64,000 bases of DNA from Charina bottae (taxonomy: Eukaryota; Chordata; Lepidosauria; Squamata; Charinaidae): contig JALMGJ010000008.1 of the NCBI GenBank assembly GCA_023362775.1, positions 23,016,501 to 23,080,500 on the forward strand, in the 5' to 3' direction. Numbering within the stretch: position 1 is the stretch's first letter; every line of letters begins with the position of its first letter. The position numbers were made by a program, and so were the translations under genes. Positions 33,304-44,027 of this stretch are shown here, in pieces. The notes under the pieces are model-generated. The model was not told the DNA's origin. It was given only the letters and a program-made list of their open reading frames with translations, and ran no database searches.

Positions 33304-33832
33304 GGGGCGCGGTGGCTCAGCGGGTTAAACCGCTGAGCCGGTAGTCTGCCGACCATAACGTCGGCAGTTCGAATCCGCGTGGCGGGGTGAGCGCCCGTCA
33401 CTAGCCCCAGCTCCAGCCCACCCAGCTGATCGAAAGCCCGGCAAGTAGATGAATGGGGACCACTCACGTGGGCCAATTTGCTGGCGTCCTTTTCGGAGGG
33501 TCGCCCTCGGACCGAGAAGAAGCTGGTTCCCGTGGATGGCGATGGAGGACGGCAGAGGACGGCGGAGCCCGAAAAACATCAACTTCCTGGACGTCAGCAG
33601 CCGGCTCTGAAGCAAAGGTTCCTGGGACATGTAGTCCGACCTGCGATTGAAGAGCCGGTTCCCTCACCCCTTCCCTAACCGCGCGGGTAATTAGAATCTG
33701 ATTGTATAATAATATATATATGTATGATGATTGATTGTAAGCCGCCTAGAGCCCTCCGCTTAGGGAGGGGATAGGCGGGGTATAAATAAGATAAAATAAA
33801 ATAAAATAAATAAATAAATAAACTTGAAGTCC
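33304..33832 (+). mobile_element. Young composite tRNA-derived SINE, about 530 bp
   Basis: The tRNA-like head has GGCTCAGCGGGTTAAACCGC (A-box side) and GGCAGTTCGAATCCGCG (B box GTTCGAATCC intact). A long GC- and CpG-rich body follows, then a LINE-type tail GTAAGCCGCCTAGAGCCCTC with GGCGGGGTATAAATAAG and (AAATA)n. The high density of intact CpG in an AT-rich intron suggests recent arrival. The open frames across it on both strands are composition artefacts. A target-site duplication was not obvious. Confidence 0.75.
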
Positions 33833-33854
33833 AGTTGATAAAATCAGCTTAGAA

Positions 33855-33995
33855 CAGTGGTTCTTAATATTGGTTTCCCAGATGTTATTGGCCCTCAACT
33901 CCTATCCATCACAGTAGTTGGGATTTATGGGATTTATGGGACCTGTAGTTCAATCTCCTCTAGGAAGCTGAGATTGGGAACCAGTACTGGATTTT
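33855..33995. mobile_element. hAT-like MITE fragment
   Basis: Ends resemble inverted repeats: CAGTGGTTCTTAATATTGGT on the left and GAGATTGGGAACCAGTACTG on the right, around a body containing CCCAGATGTTATTGG and GACCTGTAGTTCAATCTCC. This matches the common amniote hAT MITE layout. Flanking 8-bp repeats are not clear, so the copy is old. Confidence 0.55.
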
Positions 33996-35312
33996 AATAG
34001 TTTATTAGGTAAAATGCATCCATCAATTGATTCCAGTGAAAGGCCATGACCATAGATCCATCTGATGAGGATTCTTCACCTACTGTAGGTTACATCTGTA
34101 AGAAATTATAGCTTTTAATATCTAACTGCCCATAGAAGGAATCCTCGAATCCTTGAAAAATCAGAGTGACAGTTTCTTCTCCAGATGATGCCATGTTTCT
34201 CTCTGATGTGATTCTCATTGTTTTTAAGATATGGTTATGCCTGCAACTTTCTCCTGTCAAAGTAATTCTCAAAACTTCCTGACTATTTTTATGGTGCCTA
34301 ATTCACCTGAAATAGACCGGGACATATCCTAAAAGTATTCAGCCTTAGGTTAGGCCTGTCTTTTATCTTTGAATAGAGCAGTGATAATGATAAACAATGA
34401 TGTTCACAACTTTGGTACATAAGCCCAAATTCTTCTCATCCACCCAATTCAAAATGCCTAACTGCTATTGCACATCAGTAGATATATATCTGAAAGTGTA
34501 AATTTGAAATCCAAAATCTGATGTCTGAAATTGACTTCTTTCTCTCCCTAGTGGTGGGAATGGCCATTCAAATCTGTATTATGCAGCTAGTATCTTTAGC
34601 AATATACTGAAATATCACTTCTGTATTTAAAAGCAGTTAGTAGCAAAATGTTTGTGTAAGCTTCACTAATGGGAGAAGGAAAGATACACTATCTCCTTCA
34701 ATTGTTTTTATACAGTTTTGTGGTCATAATATGGATTGGCTTCTCCAGCTTAGCTAAAGATGTTTAGTCTAAAGTGCAAAGCAACATCCAATGTGTTGTT
34801 TTTCCACTTTGAGCAAATGCTAATAGAAAAGAGTTGGAGAACAAAGCATCAGCTCTTGAATGCCATGAAATGTGTGAAGGAGAACATTTGGCATCCTTTA
34901 ATAGCACCCAAGAGTGTGCTGGAAAATGCAGCAATCCAACACAGTGTTGATGCACTGAGAATGACTTTATCATTCAAGAAGTTGAAAATGTAATAGGGTG
35001 TGGTGAACACAATCAGTGGCAGAAGCAGTGTGCAATTGCCAGAAACTGAGTAACATAACTCTCAGGATGGCAAAATGGGTGTGAGGCATTCTGATTTACT
35101 TGGCACAATGTTTCCTGTACTAGAGGGATAATTTAAGTGTCTGTTTATCCTTCAGCTCAGCCAGTTCTCTATTGCAAGAATTGGTTTTTAGCACTGAAGG
35201 GGCAAATATGTACTGTATTCTGTTTTGTTAATCACAAGATTTAATACAACATATAAAGCCATAAAACTGGAGTAGAGCTTGTAGCCTGGTTCCAGTACAG
35301 TTTAGGAAGTCG
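33996..35312. other. Intronic DNA, nothing recognised
   Basis: About 1.3 kb with no supported gene or repeat. Confidence 0.5.
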
Positions 35313-35363
35313 GGAGATGGAATGTCTGTAGCTTGAATCATGTCAACTGGATTTCTATTTTCT

Positions 35364-35412
35364 TAATGGAAACGTTTCGCTCCTTATCCAAGGGGCTTCT
35401 TCAGTCTGAGCA
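35364..35412 (-). ncRNA. Hammerhead-like motif, left arm of PLE copy 2
   Basis: - strand CTGAAGA, extra A, GCCCCTT-GGAT-AAGGAGC, GAAACGTTTCC. Stem II gains a G-C closing pair relative to copy 1 but has one C-A mismatch. Confidence 0.45.
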
Positions 35413-35501
35413 AAGTTGGTAAGGGAATCCTAAATATGTTCCTAGGTAGCTGTGTGACCTTACACCTGGGGCTAGGTCATGGTTATATTGAGATGTAATT
35501 T

Positions 35502-37099
35502 TTAAGTCCTTTTATCATCTAATGGAGGGTCGTTAAAAACACCATGCTGCTGTTGAGCTTCTGAAATGGTCTTAATCTTCCTAGGCACAGAAGACAACAC
35601 GGGGAGGAAGATGGGGGACAGTTTGTGCCTGAGGCCCCCACCTCTATTCAAGGAAGGATTTTCCAAGTTGGCATAAATGGATTCCTTGACCCCTCTCTCA
35701 AACCACCTATCTTCTCTGTCTAAAATGTGAACATTAATGTCCTCAAATGAGTGTCCTTTTTCTTTTAGATGAAGATAAACTGCTGACTCTGGTCCTGTGG
35801 TGTTATTTCTCCTGTGTTGTGCCATCCTCCTGTACATAGGTTGTTTGGTTTCTCCAATGTAGAGTTCAGAGCACTCCTCACTGCACTGGATTGCATAAAC
35901 TACATTGCTTTTCTTATGTTTTGGAGTTTGATCTTTGGGGTGTACAAGCCTCTGTCTCAGTGTGTTGGTGGGTTTGAAATATACAGGTATGTGGTGTTTG
36001 CCAAATATCCGTTTTATCTTTTCAGACACGCCAGCCATGTAGGGAATGACCAGGTTCTTTCGTTTACTCTGAGTCTCAGCCCTATCTGTCGCTGTTTTAG
36101 GTCTGGTAGATTTAGATTTGGTGAAGGCCCAATTTGGATATCCACAGGCCTTCAGGGCTGTTCTCAGGTGCTGATTTTCATTCTTTTTGGAATCCATGGA
36201 GGTGGGGATGGTTTCTGCTCTGTGTGACAATGTCCTGATGACTCCTAGTTTGTGCTGCAGTGGATGGTGGGAGTCAAACATCAGATATTGATCTGTGTGT
36301 GTGGGTTTCCTGTAGATCCCTATTTCTAGCTTGCCACCGGTCCCAATGAGGACTTCACAGTCTAGGAATGCCAGTCTGTTGTCCTTGGTGTCTTCTCTGG
36401 TGAAGCTAATGTTGGCATCTATAGTGTTTATATGGTCCGTGAAGGCCTGTACTTCTTGGGCCTTGATTTTGACCCAGGTGTCATCCACATACCTAAACCA
36501 GTGGGTGGGCACCGTTCCCTGGAATGTGTTGAGTGCTTTCTTCTCCACTTCTTCCATGTATAAATTGGCCACAATGGGTGACACAGGAGAACCCATGGCA
36601 CAGCCGTGTTTTTGTCTGTAAAAGTCACCTCTGTATGTGAAATAAGTGGTGTTAAGACACAGGTCCAGAAGATGGCAGATCTGGTTTGGGTTGAGATGGC
36701 TTCTCCTTTCCAGGGTGCTGTCCTCTTCTAGTCTCTTCCTGACAGCGGATAGAGCATGAGTGGTGGGGATGCTGGTGAAAAGGGAGGACACATCAAAGGA
36801 GACCATAGTTTCATCTGTATCCAGTTTCAGGATCTTTGCTTTGGAGACAAATTCTTCCGAATTATGGATGTGGTGTTCAGAGTGTCCAACTAGAGGTGCT
36901 AGTATGGTAGAGAGGTGTTTGGCAATGTTGTATGTTACCGAATTGATGCTGCTGACTATGGGTCGGAGGGGTGTTCCTTCCTTGTGGATCTTAGGAAGTC
37001 CGTAGATGCAGGGGATGGCTTCTCCAGGATACAGACGGTGGTAGGTAATCCTATCGATGGAGCCATCATGTTCCAATTGTTTCAAACTGTCTATTGCCT
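35502..37099 (-). pseudogene. 5'-truncated PLE RT / GIY-YIG frame (left arm of copy 2)
   Basis: An open - strand frame of about 530 codons with no internal stop. It lacks the N-terminal portion of copies 1 and 3 and enters at KKAIDSLKQLEHDG. RT motifs A, B and YVDD and the whole GIY-YIG region are present. Private changes relative to copies 1 and 3 include MYRRMAQHRRNN and QQQHGVFNDPPLDDKRT. It is truncated, so it is classed as a pseudogene, but the catalytic core is intact. Confidence 0.85.
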
Positions 37100-37628
37100 T
37101 TTATCTGAAAAGATAAAACGGATATTTGGCAAACACCACATACCTGTATATTTCAAACCCACCAACACACTGAGACAGAGGCTTGTACACCCCAAAGATC
37201 AAACTCCAAAACATAAGAAAAGCAATGTAGTTTATGCAATCCAGTGCAGTGAGGAGTGCTCTGAACTCTACATTGGAGAAACCAAACAACCTATGTACAG
37301 GAGGATGGCACAACACAGGAGAAATAACACCACAGGACCAGAGTCAGCAGTTTATCTTCATCTAAAAGAAAAAGGACACTCATTTGAGGACATTAATGTT
37401 CACATTTTAGACAGAGAAGATAGGTGGTTTGAGAGAGGGGTCAAGGAATCCATTTATGCCAACTTGGAAAATCCTTCCTTGAATAGAGGTGGGGGCCTCA
37501 GGCACAAACTGTCCCCCATCTTCCTCCCCGTGTTGTCTTCTGTGCCTAGGAAGATTAAGACCATTTCAGAAGCTCAACAGCAGCATGGTGTTTTTAACGA
37601 CCCTCCATTAGATGATAAAAGGACTTAA
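36915..37628 (+). CDS. Chimeric ORF: antisense RT leader fused in frame to a complete GIY-YIG domain
   Basis: A 237-codon ATG-to-stop frame created by the inversion. About 62 residues come from the antisense strand of the left arm. After the junction near 37100 the sense frame continues with SEKIKRIFGKHHIPVYFKP, VVYAIQC, ELYIGETKQPMYRRMAQHRR and on to the normal element stop. It therefore encodes a free-standing GIY-YIG nuclease region without RT. Whether it is ever expressed is unknown; it is most likely an accident of the rearrangement. Confidence 0.5.
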   Translation: MFGNVVCYRIDAADYGSEGCSFLVDLRKSVDAGDGFSRIQTVVGNPIDGAIMFQLFQTVYCLLSEKIKRIFGKHHIPVYFKPTNTLRQRLVHPKDQTPKHKKSNVVYAIQCSEECSELYIGETKQPMYRRMAQHRRNNTTGPESAVYLHLKEKGHSFEDINVHILDREDRWFERGVKESIYANLENPSLNRGGGLRHKLSPIFLPVLSSVPRKIKTISEAQQQHGVFNDPPLDDKRT

Positions 37629-37716
37629 AAATTACATCTCAATATAACCATGACCTAGCCCCAGGTGTAAGGTCACACAGCTACCTAGGAACATATTTAG
37701 GATTCCCTTACCAACT

Positions 37717-37765
37717 TTGCTCAGACTGAAGAAGCCCCTTGGATAAGGAGCGAAACGTTTCCATT
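37717..37765 (+). ncRNA. Hammerhead-like motif, right arm of PLE copy 2
   Basis: + strand copy of the motif in the left arm, identical in the core and stem II (GCCCCTT/AAGGAGC, GAAACGTTTCC). The two motifs sit in inverted orientation about 2.3 kb apart, so one RNA would carry one sense and one antisense version. Confidence 0.45.
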
Positions 37766-37859
37766 AAGAAAATAGAAATCCAGTTGACATGATTCAAGTT
37801 ACAGACAATTCCACCTGGATGACTGAGAACCTTCATAGACATATCAGGAGATGGAATGT

Positions 37860-39197
37860 TCCTCAACAGCTGCCATCCAGCCTTTGTTATTTGTAAGCTA
37901 GCAAAGGAGAGCCAACCATACTTATTGAAAATGGTTCCACAGTCAAATTGCTCAATTTTATTATTGCTCAAACAAAATCTATTCTCTGTAATTAAGGCCC
38001 ATTAGAATAAGGCTGCTCTCTTTTCTCTCTTACATGTCATAGTTCTTCAGGTATTTGAAGGGTCATATTTAACCCCTGGGTTAAATATTCGTTGAAATAT
38101 TGCTCTTAGGATTTATTGATTTTCCCTCTTACTTTCCCTTGAACCTATTACAGTTTGTTTACTTTTTAAACCGTAGTTCCACAATTGAATAAAATATTTT
38201 AGATAGGGTCTGTCCTAGTGCATAATAAAGTAGAACTATTATTTTTGTGGCTTGTAAATTGTGCTAATGTTGAAGAAATCTAAAACTGTATTTGTCTTTG
38301 AAATAACTGCATTACATTACTGATTCATATTCAACTTCATGTAATATAAACAGTACCTGAAAATTATTAGTTACAATCTCAAGTCCTTTTTTATATACAC
38401 TGCTGCCAGCTCTGGTACAATGTATCTGTTCATTTGGTTGTTATTATTTTCCTAAATGTAGAACTTTGCATTAGACGCTATTGATTTTCATTTCATTTCA
38501 CTTTCAGACCAGTTTCCTGTTTGGAAATAAAAAGTTGTTTCTTCCTGGAGGTAATCAATATGTTCCATATCAGGAAAGTGCGAGTTTATACATCTCATGC
38601 TGAAGTATTCAGATTATAATTTTACCAAACTTTACATTGTTGCAGAACAGCTCACCTTATGATATATTCAAATGAAACTAAGTCAGCCTTTAATCATAAA
38701 TCAAGGTTGGGATGATGGAATGGTATGCTAGAATATATCATATTCCGCCTTAGGAGATGAGAAATGTTTTGATGAAAACCAAATACCTTGATTTGATATG
38801 TAGTACTTTGTATCAAATGTACAAATGTACTGTACATTTGAGCACATGGGTCATACATCTTATTTTCCTATCCATGTTAGGGGAGAGGCAGTTTTAAACA
38901 TGGAAAGAAACAGCTTTGGATCACAGAGTTTTTGTAGAGTGACTTTTTTCACAGAGTGACAAGCTTGGGTGCACAATGAGCTCTGGGTCACACCAAAACA
39001 CAGTAATGAGCAACTAAGGTCCTCAGGGATACGTATTTTACAGATCCCACTTTTAGCAGCCTCCAGAACCATTTCTGACCTGGAGCACAGTGTCCATGCC
39101 ATTCTGACATGGGAATCACTCAAAAACTGTAATGTAAACTAAAAACAGAAAATCCAGCCTTTATCCATTTGGCCTTTTTTCCAACCTCACTCTCTCA

Positions 39198-39202
<5 letters not shown>
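37860..39202. other. Intronic DNA, nothing recognised
   Basis: About 1.3 kb of AT-rich sequence with no supported feature. A small local palindrome TACAAATGTACTGTACATTTG lies near 38819-38839. Confidence 0.5.

Positions 39203-39270
<68 letters not shown>
39203..39270. repeat. (TC)n(AC)n microsatellite
   Basis: A TC run of about 15 units joined to an AC run of about 17 units. Confidence 0.95.
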
Positions 39271-39611
39271 ATAAATTGTCTTGTGCCTACCCCTGCACAA
39301 GTGTGAAAACAGAGTTAAAAACATATTTGTTAAGAGAGCAGAATTTCAGAAATAAGTAGAGATTATATGATATTGTGCTGATTTTATCTGATTTTTTTTT
39401 TCATTAGAGAAGAAATTAATAACTGGTGTCACTGGAAGCCTGGTCTTCTGGAGGCCAGGTGGACAAGATAAAAAAGTAAAGGTAAAATGTAGGCTGCAAG
39501 TACACATCTCTCTATCAGTACTGCAAGACACTTATTGAGATGTGCATGCATACAAATGCCAAATCTGATCCACTACTACTCAACATTCAGCTACCAGCCC
39601 AACTGTAAAAA

Positions 39612-39755
39612 GGTAAAGGTTCCCCCCGCACATTTGTGCAGTCGTGTCTGACTCTAGGGGCCGGTGCTCATCTCCGTTTGTTAGCCGAAGAGCCAGCACT
39701 GTCCAAAGACGCTTCCGCGGTCATGTGGCCGGCATGACGCACGCGGAATGCTCAT
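39612..39755 (-). mobile_element. 3' half of a tRNA-derived SINE
   Basis: - strand copy of the SINE family seen at 15678: GGTAAAGGTTCCCCCCGCAC, GACTCTAGGGGCCGGTGCTC and CATGTGGCCGGCATGACGCA on the + strand are its 3' end in reverse. The tRNA head is missing. It abuts the LINE that starts at about 39756. Confidence 0.75.
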
Positions 39756-40653
39756 GGTTTATTCCTGCGACTAAATTTAAGACCAAAGGGAGGGCTTCTG
39801 GAGGTCTGGCAATTCTAGCCAAGGCAGAGGTGGGCTGGCAAGCCCAGGAACTGATCCTCAGTGACGTTTCATCTTCTTACTTAATTGTTATATTTTCCTA
39901 TGATTTTTTGAATTGGTACTGCTGAATGCTTATCTTCCACCTCACTCCTCTCCTTACCATTCACCAAACATTTGGGCAAATTTGGAAGTGACAATTTTAA
40001 AGCTAAAGGTAAAATGTCCAAATGCTATTATAGTTTTGGTAGGTGATTTTAATGCCAGGGTGGGGGCTTCCTTACAAAATTTCATCTACTCGGGTGCTAT
40101 ACCTGAGGATTATTTATTATCTGTTCCCCCTTGGCATTCTAGAGACCAAAAAAAAAATACTGCAGGTTCACAACTGGTTTCTATGATTTATAACTGTAAC
40201 TTACACATTTTAGGTGGTAGGGATTCTGGTTTTATATATCCTTTTACTTATCATTCAGGAAATTTTAGTAGTGTTTTGGATTATATATGTGTTTCAAGAG
40301 ACAAGCTTGAGATGTTTTCAGATATACAAGTCTTGGTGAGAGAAGATAGTGATCACCAACCAATCTCAATCTCTTTCCGAGGAAGATCCGATATTCAGAA
40401 AAATTTACCTTGTGGTAAGAGGTTCCTTGCAAATCTGGAAGTGAGACAGGATAGAAAACTTAAAAGGGCCAAAGTTGATACTGAAGTATTATCCAGTTTT
40501 CTGGATTCTGTACAGCCCCAGACCTGGAGAAACTTAATTTCTCATTCGTCCTTAGGTGCAGATAATATCTTGACTTGCTGTGATGATTTAAGATGTTCAC
40601 TGAGAAAATTTCTTACCATTAAACTCCCGTTGAGGAACAGACAACAGAGCTAA
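39756..40653 (+). pseudogene. LINE endonuclease (APE) domain
   Basis: Two overlapping frames form one domain. The first ends at 39925 (GLAILAKAEVGWQAQEL region); a frameshift near 39910 leads into NAYLPPHSSPYHSP, then IVLVGDFNARVG (the GDFNA motif), SVLDYICVS and SDHQPIS, the catalytic Asp-His motif of APE nucleases (SDH). This domain would nick target DNA. It ends at a stop at 40651-40653. Confidence 0.8.
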
Positions 40654-40752
40654 CTGGTTTGATTCTGTATGTTCCCCTAGCAAAACACATTTGAGAGCTG
40701 CAATGCACTGGGCCCGAGGTTGTCCCACCTTGGAAAACCATACTAATACTGT

Positions 40753-41907
40753 ATGTTGAAAGCTAAGCGTGATTATAAGAAATTGATAGCTTCTAAGAAA
40801 TCTTCCTATAGAGTCAAATTATGGTCGAATTTGGAAGTTTGGGCAAAAGAGTCAAATTCAGTCTTCTTCTGGAATGCCGTTTCAGGCATATTGAAAGAAT
40901 GTAAATTTCATTTTGATATTCCCATTCCTGCCACAGTGTGGGAGGATTTTTACTCTAATTTCTTTTTAAAATCTAATCAAGATTTTATGTATAAACAAAC
41001 TTTGGAAAATCTTCTGACCTGGCCTCCTGTTTCTGTTTCAGTAATTAAATTTATTATCCGTTCATTAAAATCTAACAAGGCACCTGGTGAAGACTTTCTG
41101 CCTCCAGAACTATTCAAGACCTATATGGATTGGTGGGCGCCCTTGTTAGCAGGGTTATTTACTTTTATAAATAATACCGGCTGCATACCTGCACGTTGGG
41201 AAGTTGCCATTATTGTCCCCTTACATTAAAAAGGGGATAGAGGTAATCCAATCAATTACAGACCAATAAGTCTTATTGGAATTATTGCCAAAATGTATGC
41301 AAAGCATTTGTTGAATAAAATTGAAGTTTGGGACATGGAGAATAACCGCTTAGTGGAGGAACAAGTAGGATTTAGGCCAGAGTGTTTCACCATAGATAAT
41401 TGCTTTACCTTATACCATCTTGTATCAAAGCATTTAAAAATAGGTAAGAAACTGTTTACCGCATTTATAGACCTAAGTGTGGCCTTTGACTCAATTAATA
41501 GGAATATCTTGTGGAAGAAACTGGTGGATCTAAATATGGATCCCAGACTCCTTTTTTTGGTTAAAGCTCTCTATTCTAATACGCAGGTGAAAATTTGCAC
41601 TGGTGTAGATGGATCCCTGACTAAGAGTATGCCTACCAATGTTGGTATTAGACAGGGTTGCGTCTTAGCACCTATGCTCTTCAATCTTTATGTTAATGAC
41701 TTACCAGTTTTTTTGCATGCGGCAAATACACATATGCCCAAAATCTTTAATAGATTTATTAATATTCTATTATATGCGGATGATATGGTCTTATTAGCGC
41801 ATTCTCAAATTGGCCTGAGAAGATTGCTGCAAAAGCTAAGTTCCTATTGCACTCTTAACTCTCTAATTATTAATAAAAGTAAATCCAAACTGCTGGTATT
41901 CAGTTAA
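40753..41907 (+). pseudogene. LINE reverse transcriptase domain
   Basis: Frames 40753-41229 and 41293-41907 are in one register and separated by an in-frame TAA at 41227-41229. The second follows NYRPISLIGIIAKMYAKHL. RT blocks are FRPECFTIDNCF, FIDLSVAFDSINRNILW (motif A), IRQGCVLAPMLFNLYVND (motif B) and LLYADDMVLLAHS (motif C, YADD). All catalytic aspartates are present, but the stops make the copy inactive. Confidence 0.85.
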
Positions 41908-42922
41908 AATAAATTAAAATACAATTGGCATATAAATGGAGAATCCATTGAACAAGTGAATTCTTATACTTATTTAGGGGTGACTTTCACTAACTCTGGT
42001 TTGTGGATGAATCATTTTAGAAGAGGCAAGGCAAGAGCCGAAGCAAGCACCAAAAGGCTATACAAATTATTTTATCACAATGAAACAACTACTTTGACAC
42101 CTATCTTGAAAGTCTTTAGGGGCAAAATAATTCCGATGATGACTTATGGAGCTGAATTATGGGGTTTAAATAAAGCTACCCCACTTGAACAAATTGAAAC
42201 GTGCTTCCTGAGGGACATTTTAGGAAGTGATAGGAACATGTCTGCCCCAGCAGTCAGAGTGGAATTAGACTTTTATGCTCTAAACAGTTATCTAATTATT
42301 AAAGTTTTTACATATTGGCTGAAGATTCAAACAATGGACCTCAACAGACTTCCTAGAATTTGCCTAATTGAACAGCTAAGTATGATGCAGCATAATACAT
42401 GGGCTTGTCAACTTTACAATGTTATTTCACATTATGGGCTCTCTATTCAGCACTTATTATCCAGGGCCCCCCAAGCAAGGAAAATTTTATGCAGAGAGTT
42501 ATGGACATACAGTAAGTGCCCAAACTGACTTGGAGCTTTTAGCCAAAAATAGATCTTCAAAGTGGTTGGCTATTAACAAAACAAATTTTCAACCTGAAAA
42601 ATACCTCTCTATGAGTCTGCCCCAATCTTTAAGAAGGGCTTTTTCCAGAACAAGATTTGAGTTGTTGGATTCAATAGCCAAATATGGATGCTTTCATAAC
42701 ATTCTATATTACAAGAGAACATGTATATGCGGTTCGCCTGATATTGAAAATATTTCTCATATCCTGTTTAACTGTCAACTATATGCATCCATCAGGCTCA
42801 AATATTTATCTCCACTATTGGAAAGAACAGCGTACTGGGACCTGAATTTTAGATTGTCTTATTTTCTCCAGGGTACCAATATACTTTATATAATGTACAT
42901 AGAATTGCTATATTCATATTGA
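41908..42922 (+). pseudogene. LINE ORF2 C-terminal region with zinc-finger-like end
   Basis: The frame resumes at 41956 after a stop (SYTYLGVTF, the RT thumb start; MMTYGAELWGL) and is frameshifted near 42500 into a frame holding RTCICGSPDIENISHILFNC, a C-X1-C-X10-H-X5-C spacing typical of the C-terminal finger of many APE LINEs. It ends at 42920-42922. Confidence 0.75.
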
Positions 42923-42960
42923 AGGCTGGGGCTTTAAGATCCCAATATATTGAGCAAATT

Positions 42961-43566
42961 GGGGTATCCTGTAAAGGCGACTCTCTAATCTGATTACTGT
43001 CTCCTCATATATAATAAGATATATATGTATCCTATTTTATTATTGCATCCCTTCCTATCATCTGATTATGCTTTGTTTATATTTTAATTCTATCTTGCTG
43101 TATTGATAAGGTCAATTCAACTAATCAGTAAAAATGAAATGCAATGAAATGGTATCATATTTCTTGTTCTGGGAGATTGTAGTATAATTATGTTAATTCT
43201 TCTCAATATGTTGCTGTCCATTTTATGAACAATGGATAATAAAAGGATGTTGTCTTTATTTTGTCTCTTTTCCCTTAAATTTCTATTTTTCAATTAGAAC
43301 CAAAGTATTATTTATCAGAGGTATTTTTCCTCCTGTTTTACTTTGATATACCAAAGTTGTTCAGTTACCAGCTGTGCTCCATAAAACCCACTGAGCATGT
43401 GTTCAAATGAATGCTGCTGTTTGAGACTCTGTATTTGCATTGCCTGCCCCCTTTTATTTTTAACAGAGCAACTTTAATGTTGCATTAATGCAGGTCTCTT
43501 GGCTGCAAGCGGAAAGCAAATAATACCTCAGAAACTTGATTGTGTTGTTGGCAGCCATACAGAAAC
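42961..43566. other. LINE 3' UTR or flank, nothing else recognised
   Basis: Likely includes the 3' UTR of the preceding LINE (ATATAATAAGATATATATGTATCC), but the end cannot be placed by eye. Confidence 0.4.
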
Positions 43567-43650
43567 AGCAGTAAATGTAATATATATGGACTTCACCAAA
43601 GCATTTGATAGTGTCTCACAAAAACTTACTTGCAAAATTCAATTAAATCA
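43567..43650 (+). pseudogene. Short CR1-like RT fragment
   Basis: The translated piece VNVIYMDFTKAFDSVSQKL matches the motif A block of CR1/L2-type reverse transcriptases (DFSKAFDTVSH in intact elements). Nothing recognisable extends far on either side. Confidence 0.55.
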
Positions 43651-44027
43651 AATTGGCTCAGAGCAATGACTTGACACATGGTCCAGAATGGAGCCAAAAC
43701 CCATTTTCAAATCCCGATGATACATTTTAATGTATTGACTTGTAATATCTTGGGGATTGTCTAGGTGCTTGGCCACAGTTTTGTTTAGTGATTCAGCCTA
43801 TGTCTTTATTACTTATGAGGGGAGAAGTGGTTCAGAACAGAATTATTAGATTTGCAGATTTTAGAAATATGAGCATAGACATTAAAAGGAATCATGGGAC
43901 TGAGTCTTTTTGATAATAAAAGCAATAACATAATTGTATATTGTGCCAAATTTTGCTCATCAGTTATTGATCTCTTGCAATAAACCTCAACCAATTCACT
44001 GGCACAATTATTCAACTACTTCAAAAG

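Larger units (their letters stand above)
35313..37859. mobile_element. Penelope-like element, family A, copy 2: inverted head-to-head dimer
   Basis: A single insertion flanked by GGAGATGGAATG (35313-35324 and 37847-37858, a 12-13 bp target-site duplication). The left arm (35325 to about 37100) is a - strand copy whose 3' end points left. The right arm (about 37104-37846) is a + strand copy whose 3' end points right. The roughly 700 bp shared by both arms is essentially identical and shares private substitutions absent from copies 1 and 3, so both arms came from one template in one event. The arms meet at TTTTATCT-GAAA-AGATAAAA. The right arm has the full 3' tail (to CATAGACATATCA); the left arm stops at the ACAGA position, as in copy 1. 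Confidence 0.88.
39756..42960 (+). mobile_element. APE-type non-LTR retrotransposon, nearly complete ORF2 but broken
   Basis: About 3.2 kb of one ORF2-type protein in order: apurinic endonuclease (from about 39756), reverse transcriptase, then a C-terminal CCHC-like finger. Four or five lesions break it. It is in the same orientation as NDST4. The clade is not resolved by eye; the YADD core and C-terminal finger are compatible with several APE LINE groups (Vingi/Ingi or relatives are candidates). A second, more decayed member of the same general type is at 57880-58560. Confidence 0.8.

Noticed and set aside
33288..33678. Several GC-rich frames of 60-100 codons on both strands
   Set aside because: They lie wholly in a tRNA-derived SINE.
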